From assembly GCA_039621445.1 (NCBI GenBank), contig CP154954.1, forward strand, positions 40,665,572 to 40,729,571: 64,000 nt of DNA, read 5' to 3'. The notes below the pieces were generated by a model. It was not told the DNA's origin. It searched no databases and worked only from the letters and a program-made list of their open reading frames with translations. Position 1 is the first letter of the stretch, and the number at the start of each line of letters is the position of its first letter. The stretch is from Euglena gracilis (taxonomy: Eukaryota; Euglenida; Euglenophyceae; Euglenales). Of the stretch, positions 11,115 through 20,180 are shown piece by piece. Position numbers and translations under genes: made by a program.

Positions 11115-11405
11115 ACACGCTTTCCTTACAATGTACATGTGTTACCAAAAAGTGTAAACACGCTTTCCGTACAATGTACACGTGGTACCAAAAAAGTAAA
11201 CACGCTTTCCTGCAATGTACACGTGTTACCAAAAGGAGTAAACACGCTTTCCGTACAATGTACACGTGTTACCAAAAGAATAAAACGCTTTCCTACGGTG
11301 TACACGTGTTACCAAAAAGAGTAAACACGCTTTCCTGCGGTGTACACGTGTTACCAAAAAGAGTAAACACGCTTTCCGTACAATGCACGTGCACGTGTTA
11401 CAAAC
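11115..11405 (+). repeat. Left subterminal array of element 1, about 7 x 45 bp
   Basis: Units read AACACGCTTTCC, then TGTACACGTGTTACCAAAA, then a short spacer ending AGTAA. Every unit contains ACACGTGT or CACGTG, a candidate protein-binding site. The same unit in the same orientation forms 12115-12270. Confidence 0.75.
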
Positions 11406-11608
11406 ATGGTACATTTGCATTGTTCCGTGTTATAAATGAAAAATATTCTGTAGGGTTACAGCATAACTAGAATGCATGAAACGATGGACATAAGCAAAGA
11501 AGCAACACAGCAGCGGGAAGTTGGCGTATTTGGGGGGGGGTACGCAGACGCATACTGCAAACACCTCGTGGCCTGTTGGCCAGGAACAATAGCACATCAC
11601 AAAGGGCA

Positions 11609-11875
11609 TCACAAACATCCCGGGCATTTCCAGGGACGTTTGGGAGCTCGGCGCAGGTCAGCACACACAAAATGGTAGGTGTCCGCACAACTCACACAGG
11701 AAACAGACCGAGCTACGTCGGAGGTGGTGGGGAAGCCAACTTTCACACCACAACGGTGACATAAGATGTCACCGTTGGGAGACGGAAACAGAGCCGGAAC
11801 AGTTGCCAAAGGTTGGTTCACGGTGGAATGTTCTGGCGCGGGAGGAGCCTCCCAGTTCTCTGACACTTTATACAA
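11609..11875 (-). CDS. Small PHD-finger protein in TIR element 1
   Basis: An 88-residue ORF from an ATG on the minus strand, ending in a PHD zinc finger. The eight ligands are visible in Cys4-His-Cys3 order: CHRC (residues 39-42), CVSC (about 60-63), the H and C of YHFVC (about 67-70) and WKCPGC at the C-terminus, directly before the stop. PHD fingers read histone tails or bind DNA/protein in chromatin; here the finger is nearly the whole product, preceded by about 38 Pro-rich residues. It is the only gene in its element, which lacks a transposase, so it may be a DNA-binding factor of the element or captured cargo. An upstream exon is possible because the first residues abut a T-rich tract. 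The domain call is sound; the role is inference. Confidence 0.65.
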   Translation of the reverse strand: MYKVSENWEAPPAPEHSTVNQPLATVPALFPSPNGDILCHRCGVKVGFPTTSDVARSVSCVSCADTYHFVCADLRRAPKRPWKCPGCL

Positions 11876-12114
11876 AAAACAAGGGCATTGAGGTATGTAC
11901 GGAAGGACAAAACAAGCATGGAACGAACCCGAATATCTATTCCAGCTCTCTCCGTACGGGCAGCAACGCAGGCAAGTTGTTGCTCGGGTGTTGTGTACAA
12001 CACCCGAGCATCAATGCACCAGCAGGCCCACCCCAAAAAACAGTCGTGCTTCAGCGAGGTTAGCCAGGCGCATCATGGCTGTGAAGGGTGTGAAGGCGTT
12101 TTGAAACATGTTTT

Positions 12115-12270
12115 TAGCATAATGCACACGTGTTGCCAAAAAGTCTGAACACGCTTTCCGTAAATGGACACGTGTTACCAAAAAAGTAAACACGCTTTCC
12201 TGCAGTGTGCACGTGTTACCAAAAGGAGTAAACACACTCTCCGTACAATGTACACGTGTTACAAACACGG
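12115..12270 (+). repeat. Right subterminal array of element 1
   Basis: Three to four units of CACGTGTTRCCAAAAA..AACACGCTTTCC in the same orientation as the left array, followed by GGTACATTTGCATTGTACC-like inverted units to about 12325. Confidence 0.7.
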
Positions 12271-12442
12271 GTACATTTGCATTGTACCGTGTTTGCAACA
12301 CGGTACAATTGCAATGTACCAAGGTACCCCATTTTTGTACACGTGTTTACTATAATTGGCATTTTTTGCGCGAGTCACGTGGACTTGAACACGGTTTTCA
12401 CTACCGATGTACATCGTGGACTCTTAACACGGTTTCAACATT

Positions 12443-12538
12443 GTTTCGTGTTCTGATCCCGCTTTTTTACCAGGAAAACCGGGGGCGCCGAAGGCGCCCC
12501 CGGTTTTCCTGGTAAAAAAGCGGATCAGAACACGAAAC
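12443..12538. repeat. 96-bp hairpin with GAA loop beside element 1
   Basis: The arms start GTTTCGTGTTCTGATC and close on GGGGGCGCC-GAA-GGCGCCCCC. The inverted repeat is perfect except for one extra C in the left arm. A hairpin of the same design abuts the left end of element 2 at 16823-16937. Confidence 0.8.
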
Positions 12539-12725
12539 ATCTTATAGAAAATGTGCATTCAAATTTTTTTCCATGCAAAACCTAGTGGGCGTTTTTTTTG
12601 TTTTTTTAAAAAAAAACATTGTTAGAATTAAAAAAACAACGTCAAAAAAAAAACAGGCCGGCCCACTATGGCGGACATTAATGTGGGATGGGCCATTCCT
12701 AACATGCATCGGGTTTTCTGACATT

Positions 12726-12788
12726 TGACAAATGTCTAAATGTCACATTAATGTCAATTGTCTGTCAGAAACCCTTGTCATTTGCCAA
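12726..12788 (+). repeat. 63-bp direct repeat, right copy
   Basis: Partner of 10602-10664, same orientation. Confidence 0.7.
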
Positions 12789-12940
12789 AATCGGGAATGC
12801 CGCCCCAAATTATCACTTTCACTTTCAAAGACCCAAACTGAGGCCCGGGTGGGGTTGGATTGGAGAGTTTTCTGCCTCTCAAGATGCAAACACTCTCATT
12901 TGTAAAGGATTTCCATGTGACCTTCCTGCCAATCTTCAAT

Positions 12941-13374
12941 GGAGGTTAGGCAGGGGTGGGGGGGGCTGCGGACCCCCCCGGTGAAGTTCACCGGTGAACA
13001 TTCACCCGGGGGTGGGGAGGGGGGGGTACTTTCGGCGGTGAAGTTCACCGGTGAACTTCACCGTTTTGATGGTTGGGGGTGAAATTTTCATGGGTCAAAT
13101 TTTGCTCTTTTCCTCTGAAAATGGTCATTTTGAGGTTGATGCTTCATGGAATTTTATCGAAATTTCCGAAAACTTCCCCAAAATGCCATTTTTGGCCATT
13201 TTTGGCCAAAAAAGTGCTCTCTTGGTGAACTTCACCGGTGAAGTTCACCGATGGGTTGGGCAGAGGAGGGGGGGGGGGAGGGGGTCCGGGACCCCCCGGT
13301 GAACTTTCAAACGGTGAACTTCACCATAGGGGGGGGGGAGGGGTCAAATGACCAAAGTCTACTGCCTGATCTCC
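12941..13374. mobile_element. GGAGGTTAGGCAG-ended element with GGTGAAGTTCACC keyword, copy 2
   Basis: Starts GGAGGTTAGGCAGGGGTGG and ends CTGCCTGATCTCC. GGTGAAGTTCACC and GGTGAACTTCACC occur at least eight times as clusters near both ends, with G-runs. Longer sibling of 7499-7675. Confidence 0.65.
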
Positions 13375-13575
13375 AATGTGCACCGAGGAGAAGAATGCAC
13401 CGGACAAGTTTGTCCTGGACCTGGCGTCCCCGGAAGCCGGGTTCAGGACAGAACCGGTGTCCACCACCCCCTTTTTGATATAAAAAGAAGCCTGGCTGGG
13501 TTTTTTTTTTAAGGCAAGGCCAGGAGGAAACCCCCCTCAAGAGCACGTTTTTTTGGCTTTTTTTTTACCCCCTTT

Positions 13576-13833
13576 TTGGACCAGCCTGATAATGCGGGCG
13601 GCCTCCCCTTTATTTCAACAAACCACGTGAGGGGGTTGGACAACCAAATTGAACAGATGATAGTTTTGCAAGGAAATAGCAGGATGTTTTGGGAACAAGT
13701 CAGCAAAATATTATGCCGCGGTGGGCCACCAACTAAAATTGTGAATATCAGCCATGGGCCAGATGTGGATTCTGTGGAGCTGACGTTGCAGCTGGCTGAA
13801 CTCCCAGATCCAGCAGTAGCTCCCCCTCCCTAG
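13576..13833 (+). CDS. Hypothetical ORF fragment
   Basis: An 85-codon open frame without an ATG. Between the flanking T-runs it has ordinary amino-acid composition (GLDNQIEQMIVLQGNSRMFW near the middle, ending LPDPAVAPPP and stop), unlike the homopolymer-driven frames around it. It may be a degraded gene or retroelement fragment. I do not recognise it. No partner gene lies within 3 kb. Confidence 0.35.
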   Translation: MDQPDNAGGLPFISTNHVRGLDNQIEQMIVLQGNSRMFWEQVSKILCRGGPPTKIVNISHGPDVDSVELTLQLAELPDPAVAPPP

Positions 13834-13924
13834 GTTCCCAAGAAATCCCGATAGAGGTCAGGTCTCCAATTCATCCCTGCTGATCTAGTCAAATTCTTTT
13901 TTGAAACTCAATTTTTTCGATTAA

Positions 13925-14300
13925 ATGTTCTCTTCACCCTTTGGGAAAAAAGAGAGGGGAAAGTCCCAGGCCTTGGCAATGCCTTTTTTTTCAGATTCAG
14001 ATTATTTCTATTATTTCTATTTCAACCGATGGATGATGGGTTTCATGATCAATGTGGTGGCCATTGCCTCCTTGGTTGCATTGGTCGTCGTGTGTTTGTT
14101 GCCACATTTGCATCCGAATTCGGCAGAGCCACAGCCGGTTCCCAATATGTCACTTGGTCAAGGAGTTGGGTCAATCAGTGGGTGGGCCAGTTGGGAAGGC
14201 GGGGGTTCATGGTCTCATAGGGGGAACACAGGTTTGCGCTGGCTCAAAGAATTGCCATCAAGGGCGAGATGCAACTTTCCTCGAGTCATGGCACAAAGTG
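13925..14300 (+). CDS. Hypothetical ORF with one hydrophobic segment
   Basis: An ATG-initiated frame whose first 125 residues have normal composition and one hydrophobic stretch (about residues 39-60, INVVAIASLVALVVVCLL), which could span a membrane. The frame stays open to 14584 only because it runs into the CATACCACCCC array, so the distal part is not trusted. Function unknown; it may be chance. Confidence 0.25.
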
Positions 14301-14514
14301 GGGCCCCCATACCACCCCCATACCCCATACCACCCCCATACCACCCCCATACCACCCCCATACCACCCCCAACCACCCCCATACCACCCCCATACCACCC
14401 CCATACCACCCCCATACCACCCCCATACCCCATACCCCATACCACCCCCATACCACCCCCATACCCCCCCCATACCCCCCCCATACCCCCCCCATACCCC
14501 CCCCATACCCCCAA

Positions 14515-14727
14515 AATTTTTTTTGCCGAAAAAATGTTTTTTGGCCCCCCGCACCCGGAAAACTTGTTTTTGCGCCGAATTTGAGTGTTTTTCGGTGTTT
14601 GGGTCCAAAACGGAGCAAAAAAAGACGAAAAAATGCGAAAAATTTTTTTGTCCGAAACCATGGTTTTTGGTCACCCAGACCCGGAAACCCTGTTTTTGAG
14701 CCAAAAATGAGCGTTTTTCGACCGCGC
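14515..14727 (-). repeat. Dispersed repeat, copy 2 (inverse of 597-790)
   Basis: The reverse complement contains GGTCGAAAAACGCTCATTTT and GGGTCTGGGTGACC in the order seen at 597-790, plus a second diverged half. Confidence 0.55.
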
Positions 14728-14965
14728 GATGTATGAAACTGTTTGAGTGCCCTGTGGGGGCCTCCGGCCCCCCCGGACCTATGGGGGTGGTATGGGGGGG
14801 GTATGGGGGGGGTATGGCGGGGGTATGGGGTATGGGGTATGGGGGATGGCGGGTATGGGGGGGGTATGGGCGGGGTATGGTGGGATAGTGTTTGGGGATA
14901 TTGTTGATGTGGTTGGCTGAAAAAGGGAGATCCTGCAATCCCCCCAATCCTGCAAGCCCCCCCCC

Positions 14966-15400
14966 GGGCACTCGAACAGTTTCATATGTCGCGCGATTTG
15001 CGCACAAAAAAAGTCGGTAGACAAAGATGAGGTTATTTTTTGCCGGGGGGGGGGGGTCCGGGGGGGGCGGGTGCCCCCCCCGGGCACTCGAACAGTTTCA
15101 TATGTCGCGCGATTTGCGCACAAAAAAAGTCGGTAGACAAAGATGAGGTTATTTTTGTTGCCGGGGGGGGGTCCGGGGGGGGGGGCGGGAGCCCCCCCCC
15201 CGGGCACTCGAACAGTTTCATATGTCGCGCGATTTGCGCACAAAAAAAGTCGGTAGACAAAGATGAGGTTATTTTTGTTGCCGGGGGGGTCCGGGGGGGG
15301 GGGCGGGAGCCCCCCCCCCGGGCACTCGAACAGTTTCATATGTCGCGCGATTTGCGCACAAAAAAAGTCGGTAGACAAAGATTGGGTTATTTTTGTTGCC
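14966..15400 (+). repeat. Tandem array, 4 units of 116-120 bp
   Basis: Units begin at 14966, 15082, 15202 and 15320 with GGGCACTCGAACAGTTTCAT, then GTCGCGCGATTTGCGCAC, A-run, GTCGGTAGACAAAGAT, and a G/C-run tail. Copies are nearly identical, so amplification is recent. An inverted partial unit lies at 14725-14760. Confidence 0.85.
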
Positions 15401-15456
15401 ATACCACCCCCATACCACCCCCATACCCCAGGTATGGGGGCCCCACTTTGTGCCAT

Positions 15457-16820
15457 ATGTGCTTTCCTCAGGGCTGGGACACGGGGGGGGGGGGGGCAGG
15501 AGCAGTGGGGTTTGGATTCAATAACATCAGTCGGTCAACAAAATAGGAATTGATGTTCCACAAAAATAACTCGCAATTGAAATTTCTGTTCCACGGCACA
15601 AGTAAAAAGAAGCTTGGCTACGGCGGACGGGGTCAAGGGGTCAACACAACCTCTCTCCCCAGGGCCCAGGGAGGGGGTCTCCTCCCACGAAGTCCCGTAC
15701 CGCTCTCCCCCCAGAACCAATTTCTGAAATCTGTTTTAACATTGTTGGGATCCGCTCATGTTTGGCAGCAAAGCCGGCCCCATTGGTTGGCGAAGAAGTT
15801 AATGCCCCTTCTCAACCATGGCATCGTTGTTTATTTTTTTGGTTCCTCCAAAACAACCATTTTATTTATTTTTGAAGTCATGAATGGGCCATTTTGCTTT
15901 TGCATCCGCATGTTCACACACATGAAATGGAAGTTGTGTCCATAGACAAGCGACAATTTGAATTTTTGTTTTTGTCAGAATCTGTGATCTCCTCGTTTTT
16001 TCCTCTACGAAATCCAATTGAAAAGGCACTAAAACGATACACAGCGGCGTGAAATTTTGCATTTGAAACAGAGTTGACGTTTTTTTAAAAACAAACAAAA
16101 AACCTCTTTTGTTTTAAAAAAACACTCCAAAAATATGTTTTTTTGAAAAATCAAAAATTGACCTTTTCCTTGAGAATTGGCCATTTTTTTGAGGAAAAAG
16201 TTCTAAAGTCATTTTTTCTGGTCATCAAAAAGTGACATATTTTAGTTTTCCAAGCCCTTCATCCAAAAATGATGATTGGCAAGGCGTCGCACATGTGTAT
16301 CCTTATATCCCTATATCCAGCCCTGGTTGAACACCCTCCAAACTCTGTCTTCATTCCTTCCAGGCATGGCAGAGAAAGAAACTGCAGAGATAAAAAAATG
16401 AACTTTTTCTAAAAAAATTCAAAAAAATTTCCCCCAAGCCTTCTATGACGTTTTTTTGTTTTTTTTCTTCAAAAAACATATTTTTTTTAAAAAATACATG
16501 GTTTTTTGTTTCAAAAAAAACAAACCGTCAACCTTGATTTGAAAGTTGTTTTTTGCTTTCAATCAATTTGAGGGCAAACTTTTTTGACATCTTGTTCTTT
16601 GCCTTATGAGGATCTCATGCCTCCAGCGAACGCTTTACGCCGACGTGGAAATGGAATTTAACATTTTTGGGGGTAAATTCTGGCACATGTTGCTGGTCAC
16701 TGGAAAATTCTGCACTGACTGGTGCTGCTGGAAGACCCCCTGTGGGGGTGTCCACTAAAAATTGCATTGGCCGATTTTGGACCATCTCCACTGTGCACCA
16801 GCAGAAAATCCAATTTCTAT
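15457..16820. other. No gene seen; A/T-run rich
   Basis: A long stretch of oligo-A and oligo-T runs, one G-run at 15482-15495, and no exon that I can support on either strand. Confidence 0.4.
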
Positions 16821-16822
16821 AC

Positions 16823-16937
16823 ACAAATTGTGGCTGAGCCCAGATTTCAGCCTGAAAATGTGTTCAGCCAGGGGGCCCCCGAAGGGGGCCCCCTGAACAC
16901 GTTTTCAGGCTGAAATCTGGGCTCAGCCACAATTTGT
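16823..16937. repeat. Hairpin with GAA loop beside TIR element 2
   Basis: Arms of about 55 bp (start ACAAATTGTGGCTGAGCCCA) fold around GGGGGCCCCC-GAA-GGGGGCCCCC. The stem includes GTGTTCAG/CTGAACAC, the same motif as in the terminal repeat of the adjacent element. Confidence 0.8.
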
Positions 16938-17054
16938 TTAAAAACGTGTTCAGAGCCCGCCAAATGCCTGCCCTGAAATTCGTAGTCATGATTCACGCAA
17001 GGGGTCAAAAACGCGAATTTGTGAAATTCGGACCCAAAAAACGGCGCCCTCATT

Positions 17055-17190
17055 GAAAACGTGCCTGAACACAGATGCCTTCATTGAAAACGTGTCATTG
17101 CCACAGATGCCCTCATTGAAAACGTGCCTAACCACAGATGCCTTCATTGAAAACGTGTCATTGCCCCAGATGCCCTCATTGAAAACGTGT
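17055..17190 (+). repeat. Left subterminal array of element 2
   Basis: Five units alternating ACAGATGCCTTCATTGAAAA and CGTGTCATTGCC or CGTGCCTAACC. The same units recur at 18520-18609. Confidence 0.75.
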
Positions 17191-17304
17191 CACCCCCCCC
17201 TTTTTCCGCACCCCTCCCACTATGGCGAAACGCCCGGCTAACTTTGTGAATGGTCTTTTGCCACCTCCCCCTAGGACGGAACTGTTCCTGGCTGCTCTCG
17301 CGGC

Positions 17305-17650
17305 ATAGTTGGCAACCTGTTTTTTTGGACTTTGTTTTTTTTGTCTTTTTTAATTCTAACAATGTTTTTTTAAAAAAAACAAAAAAAAACGGCAACAAGG
17401 TTTTGCTCGGAAAATTTTTTGAATGCATATTTTCAATCATTTTTGGCAAGTTTTGGGGCATTTCTGCCAAATATTTCTTGAAACAAAAAATGAAAAAAAG
17501 TCCTAAAGTTGCATTTTTTTGCATTTTTTGAATGTTTTTGACCATTTTTTGGCAATTTTTGAACTTAGTAGGATTCGAAGTATGGTTTGGGTGTTTCATG
17601 ACGAGTTTTTTCAATGAAATTTTCCTTTTGTTTTTTTTGAATTTTTTTTT
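17305..17650 (-). repeat. A-B block, uninterrupted copy
   Basis: Read on the minus strand this matches 10851-11021 (A: AAGGAAAATTTCATTGAAAA through GCCAAAAATG) and then continues directly into 12549-12665 (B: ATGTGCATTCAAATTTTTTT through AACATTGTTAGAATTAAAAA). At element 1 these two parts are 1.5 kb apart, with the PHD element and its hairpin between. Confidence 0.65.
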
Positions 17651-18030
17651 AGCGTTTTTTCAAAAAAACACGTTGTTTTTTTTTTTTTTTTAAAAAACAA
17701 AAAAAATGCCAAGTATGTCTCGCGGTATACCAGCAAGATGCAAAGAAGCCGAAGGTTGACCCCCTTCATGGCACCTTGCTGGCACAGGGCAACACAAAGA
17801 AAAAGTCCGGCTCCGTAGGTGCAGAGCTTGCTGCTGTTGCCAACTGTTTGGAGTTCGCCAAACTGTGTCAACATCGGCAAGCCTCTGATCCTGAGCTGGA
17901 TGCTTTCTTTGTTGCCTGGACGGGATGGGAGCTGGAACCCAGCCTGTTCTGACGAGGAGTTCTTCGCACCGCATGTTCCTGAGATAGCCCCATTTTCCAG
18001 GTTTGTAAAAAAAAACCACACTGAAATTTC

Positions 18031-18364
18031 ATGGCCGATGTTCCGTCTGTGTTTCCCACCGCCGAGCAACGTTCTGCTCCTGCGGTCAGCAGCTCCGTTC
18101 CCTCCCCTGACCAACTCCCTGTCCCTCGTGCTGTGCCCCGACTGCCTATAAAACAGCAGAAATGTGGTTTTTGTGGTGCTCCCATTCCCAAAAATCATCC
18201 CATTCCCTGGAGCGCGAATCCCATAAAAAAAAATCCAAATTGTGTGGAGCTGAACAAAGTTGTCTGTGACGCCTGCGGTTTGGCATATCATTTTCATTGC
18301 CAAGATTTGCGGCAGCCACCAAAGTATGGCTCTTTTTTTGTGTAAAGCGTGCCGTGTTCCGTGA
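18031..18364 (+). CDS. Small PHD-finger protein in TIR element 2, frameshifted in a T-run
   Basis: The ATG frame at 18031 gives about 100 residues: a Ser/Pro-rich leader, then PHD ligands CGFC, CDAC and the H and C of YHFHC. The frame then reaches TAA at 18343, just after a 7-T run (18332-18339). In another frame across the same run the missing last pair appears as LCKAC, followed by RVP and a stop at 18362-18364, exactly where the finger should end. So this is either an insertion/deletion in a homopolymer or a sequencing error. The loop between the first two ligand pairs is longer than in element 1. Position, size and C-terminal finger match the gene at 11609-11875. A role in the element is inference. 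Confidence 0.6.
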
Positions 18365-18519
18365 TGTCCGCCACTCCGTCTCGTTGTGCTCCAAGGCAAC
18401 CTAGCCTTCTGTTGTGTTGTAGAGTGCCCTCGACCCGCCTCACTCGTCGAGGACCACCCGGACTCGCAACCGCCCGCCGATTTTTCATGACAGCCTTTTT
18501 TGCTTTTTACTCAGGGTTG

Positions 18520-18609
18520 CCACAGATGCCCTCATTGAAAACGTGCCTAACCACAGATGCCTTCATTGAAAACGTGTCATTGCCACAGATGCCCTCATTG
18601 AAAACGTGT
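18520..18609 (+). repeat. Right subterminal array of element 2
   Basis: Three units of ACAGATGCCYTCATTGAAAA with GTG..CCTAACC or GTCATTGCC spacers, same orientation as 17055-17190. Confidence 0.75.
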
Positions 18610-19081
18610 TCATGACCTCGAATTTCAGGGCAGGCATTTGGCGGGCTGAACACGTTTTTAAACCACCCTGGAAAATGCAGATACACGGAGGAGGGAGGGA
18701 AGAAAAATTATGAAACCGAAGCAATTGCAATAGCAACAAATACACATTAATCTAACATTTTTTATTGCATTCTTCGCAGCCCTTATTTTGAGAAGCAAAA
18801 ATGATGAAGCATGCAAATTCCTCCAAAAATGCGCATTCCCATTTTATATTTGGAACAAACAACAACAAAAGCACAGAGATGATTTTCGTTGTTGTTTTGA
18901 TTCAAATTTTTGCAACTCCTCAGGCGACGGGGGGTGATTGTGTGCTCGAGATTGAGGACGTTAAAATTCGAGGGAATGTCCTCCAGCAGAAGTTTGCTTG
19001 ATCCTGGACGCTCAAAAGAATTTTCACAGTTTTCACCTTTTTCCGCACTTTTTGCACCTTTTCAATTTTGTCTCCCCCCTG

Positions 19082-19302
19082 CCCCCCCCCCCCATGTGCT
19101 TGGCCCCCCTGCTCCTTACATGCGATCCCCCCCCCCTAAAGTTGGCCTTCGGGTTGCGATCTTGGCGCCCCAATTGTAAGGATTTTTGGCTTATTTTGCA
19201 CATTTCCCGCCGAAATTCTCAACAAGCAAACTTGCCCCCAAAGGCTTGCCCCCCGACCTTCCCTTCAATCATGGCCCAGGCCAAGCCCAGGGGGGGTGGC
19301 AC
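19082..19302 (+). repeat. Dispersed repeat CTTGGCCCCC / AAAGTTGGCCTTYGG, copy 1
   Basis: Begins with a C-run and GTGCTTGGCCCCCC, has AAAGTTGGCCTTCGG and AAATTCTCAACAAGCAAACT, and ends TCAATCATGGCCCAGGCCAAG. Other copies are at 34741-34981 (full) and 36190-36300 (left half). Confidence 0.65.
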
Positions 19303-19436
19303 AATGCAGACGTAGAGGGGCTTTGCTTCACATCCCCCGCTCAACTGGATATTTAAAGCTAGAAGGAGCAGCTTTTTGTATTCCGAGACCACTTTGAAGC
19401 CAAGTGGGAAAGAAAGAAATCAAGAGCGACGTTGCC

Positions 19437-19566
19437 ATGATGGAACCAAGGAAGCAACCGTTCCCAGTCAACGAAGCCACCCTCATTCCGCAGCGCCCAT
19501 CACGCAGGGCTGCCCATTCTCGCATCGCAGTGCAGCAGCTACATCACCATCACTCCTCGCGAACAG
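19437..19566 (+). CDS. Possible first exon, hypothetical
   Basis: An ATG-ATG start followed by 42 open codons of ordinary composition (MMEPRKQPFPVNEATLIPQ..) ending at ACAG|GTGAAC, a consensus donor. It ends in phase 1. The next candidate exon (19878-19961) starts in phase 1, so they join in frame, but the junction to 20007 is not phase-compatible as I read it. It may belong to the same gene with a missed exon, or to another gene. Confidence 0.3.
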
Positions 19567-19877
19567 GTGAACGTTCTCCCCAAATGCGTCAAAGTGCCTG
19601 ACTCCTGCAACGGACCACAGTGCTTGTTTTGACTCACCTCAGAGAAGCTGCTTGTGCATATGGCATACCATCGTGTTTTGTTTTGGCAGCTATGGGTTAT
19701 GGTCGCAACCATAAAGCAAAATTGTTTGCGCCTTTCTTTGCATTCCTGGCTCAATTTTGAGCCCTTAAAGTGAAACCTTGGCTGTATTGCTTTCATTTGA
19801 CCGGTTCCAACGGAGAAATCAAGGGAAGGATGCTGACGGATAGTTTTCCTTTTCGCATTTTCCCTCCCCCTCCCCAG

Positions 19878-19961
19878 TTGTAGTTGTGGGGATGAGCATG
19901 GATGAAAAATGGGATGGTCCGGACCCCCCTCGAGGCTTCCCACACATCCCTGGGTTTGAAG
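19878..19961 (+). CDS. Possible exon, hypothetical
   Basis: Preceded by a pyrimidine-rich acceptor (CCCTCCCCCTCCCCAG) and followed by GAAG|GTGAGC. The open frame reads MSMDEKWDGPDPPRGFPHIP near its middle. It joins in phase with 19437-19566. Confidence 0.3.
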
Positions 19962-20006
19962 GTGAGCCGCGATGGCTCACGTTGGGGTCGCCTTCTCCCC
20001 CGTCAG

Positions 20007-20180
20007 GGGCGGGGCATCGCCACCATCCAGGCCAACCGGAACTGCGCGCTGTTCATCGCAATGCGGCTGGCGCGCAAGGGCCTGTGCTACGCCCACCCGG
20101 CGAGCCACGCGGGGCACGTTGTGGACCCCAACGTTTGGCGGGGGCGCTCCCTGCCTCCCTTGGCTTGGCCTTCGGTCGAG
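20007..20180 (+). CDS. Exon of glycosyltransferase-like gene
   Basis: Acceptor CCTTCTCCCCCGTCAG; exon reads [20 protein letters not shown] onward with nearly all third positions G or C; donor GTCGAG|GTCACG. Phase 0 to 0. This is one of the clearest coding islands in the window. Confidence 0.6.

Larger units (their letters stand above)
11030..12436. mobile_element. TIR element 1 carrying a PHD-finger gene
   Basis: The left end (11030-11087) and right end (12376-12436) are inverted repeats of about 57 bp, sharing GAAACCGTGT, AGTCCACGATGTACA and GTGAAAACCGTGTTCA. Inside each end lies an array of about 45-nt units, in direct rather than inverted orientation, and between the arrays a single minus-strand PHD-finger ORF. 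The layout is the same as element 16936-18663, but the terminal sequences differ. No transposase is present. I see no clean target duplication; a 96-bp hairpin abuts the right end. Confidence 0.7.
14288..15456. mobile_element. TIR element ATGGCACAAAGTGGGG with CATACCCCC keyword
   Basis: A perfect 26-bp inverted repeat, starting ATGGCACAAAGTGGGGCCCC, ends the element at 14288-14313 and 15431-15456. Adjacent are arrays of CCCCATACCA (14303-14513, and inverse 14781-14884). The interior holds the reverse copy of the 597-790 repeat and a 118-bp tandem array. No coding capacity or clear target duplication. Confidence 0.7.
16936..18663. mobile_element. TIR element 2 carrying a PHD-finger gene
   Basis: Left end 16936-16990 and right end 18611-18663 are inverted repeats of about 54 bp (GTTTAAAAACGTGTTCAG, GCCCGCCAAATGCCTGCCCT, then GAAATTCG). 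Arrays of TTCATTGAAAACGTG units lie just inside both ends in the same direct orientation, and one PHD-finger gene lies between. The segment 17305-17650 is homologous, inverted, to the sequence that flanks element 1. Architecture matches element 1, but the ends and array units differ. No transposase. Confidence 0.7.

Noticed and set aside
11115-12270. Possible CRISPR array (45-bp repeated units)
   Set aside because: There is no constant repeat with unique spacers, the units are fully tandem, and they flank a PHD gene in a eukaryotic TIR element.
14258-15007. Gly/Tyr/Met-rich ORFs resembling repetitive structural proteins
   Set aside because: Produced by CCCCATACC arrays read in several frames.
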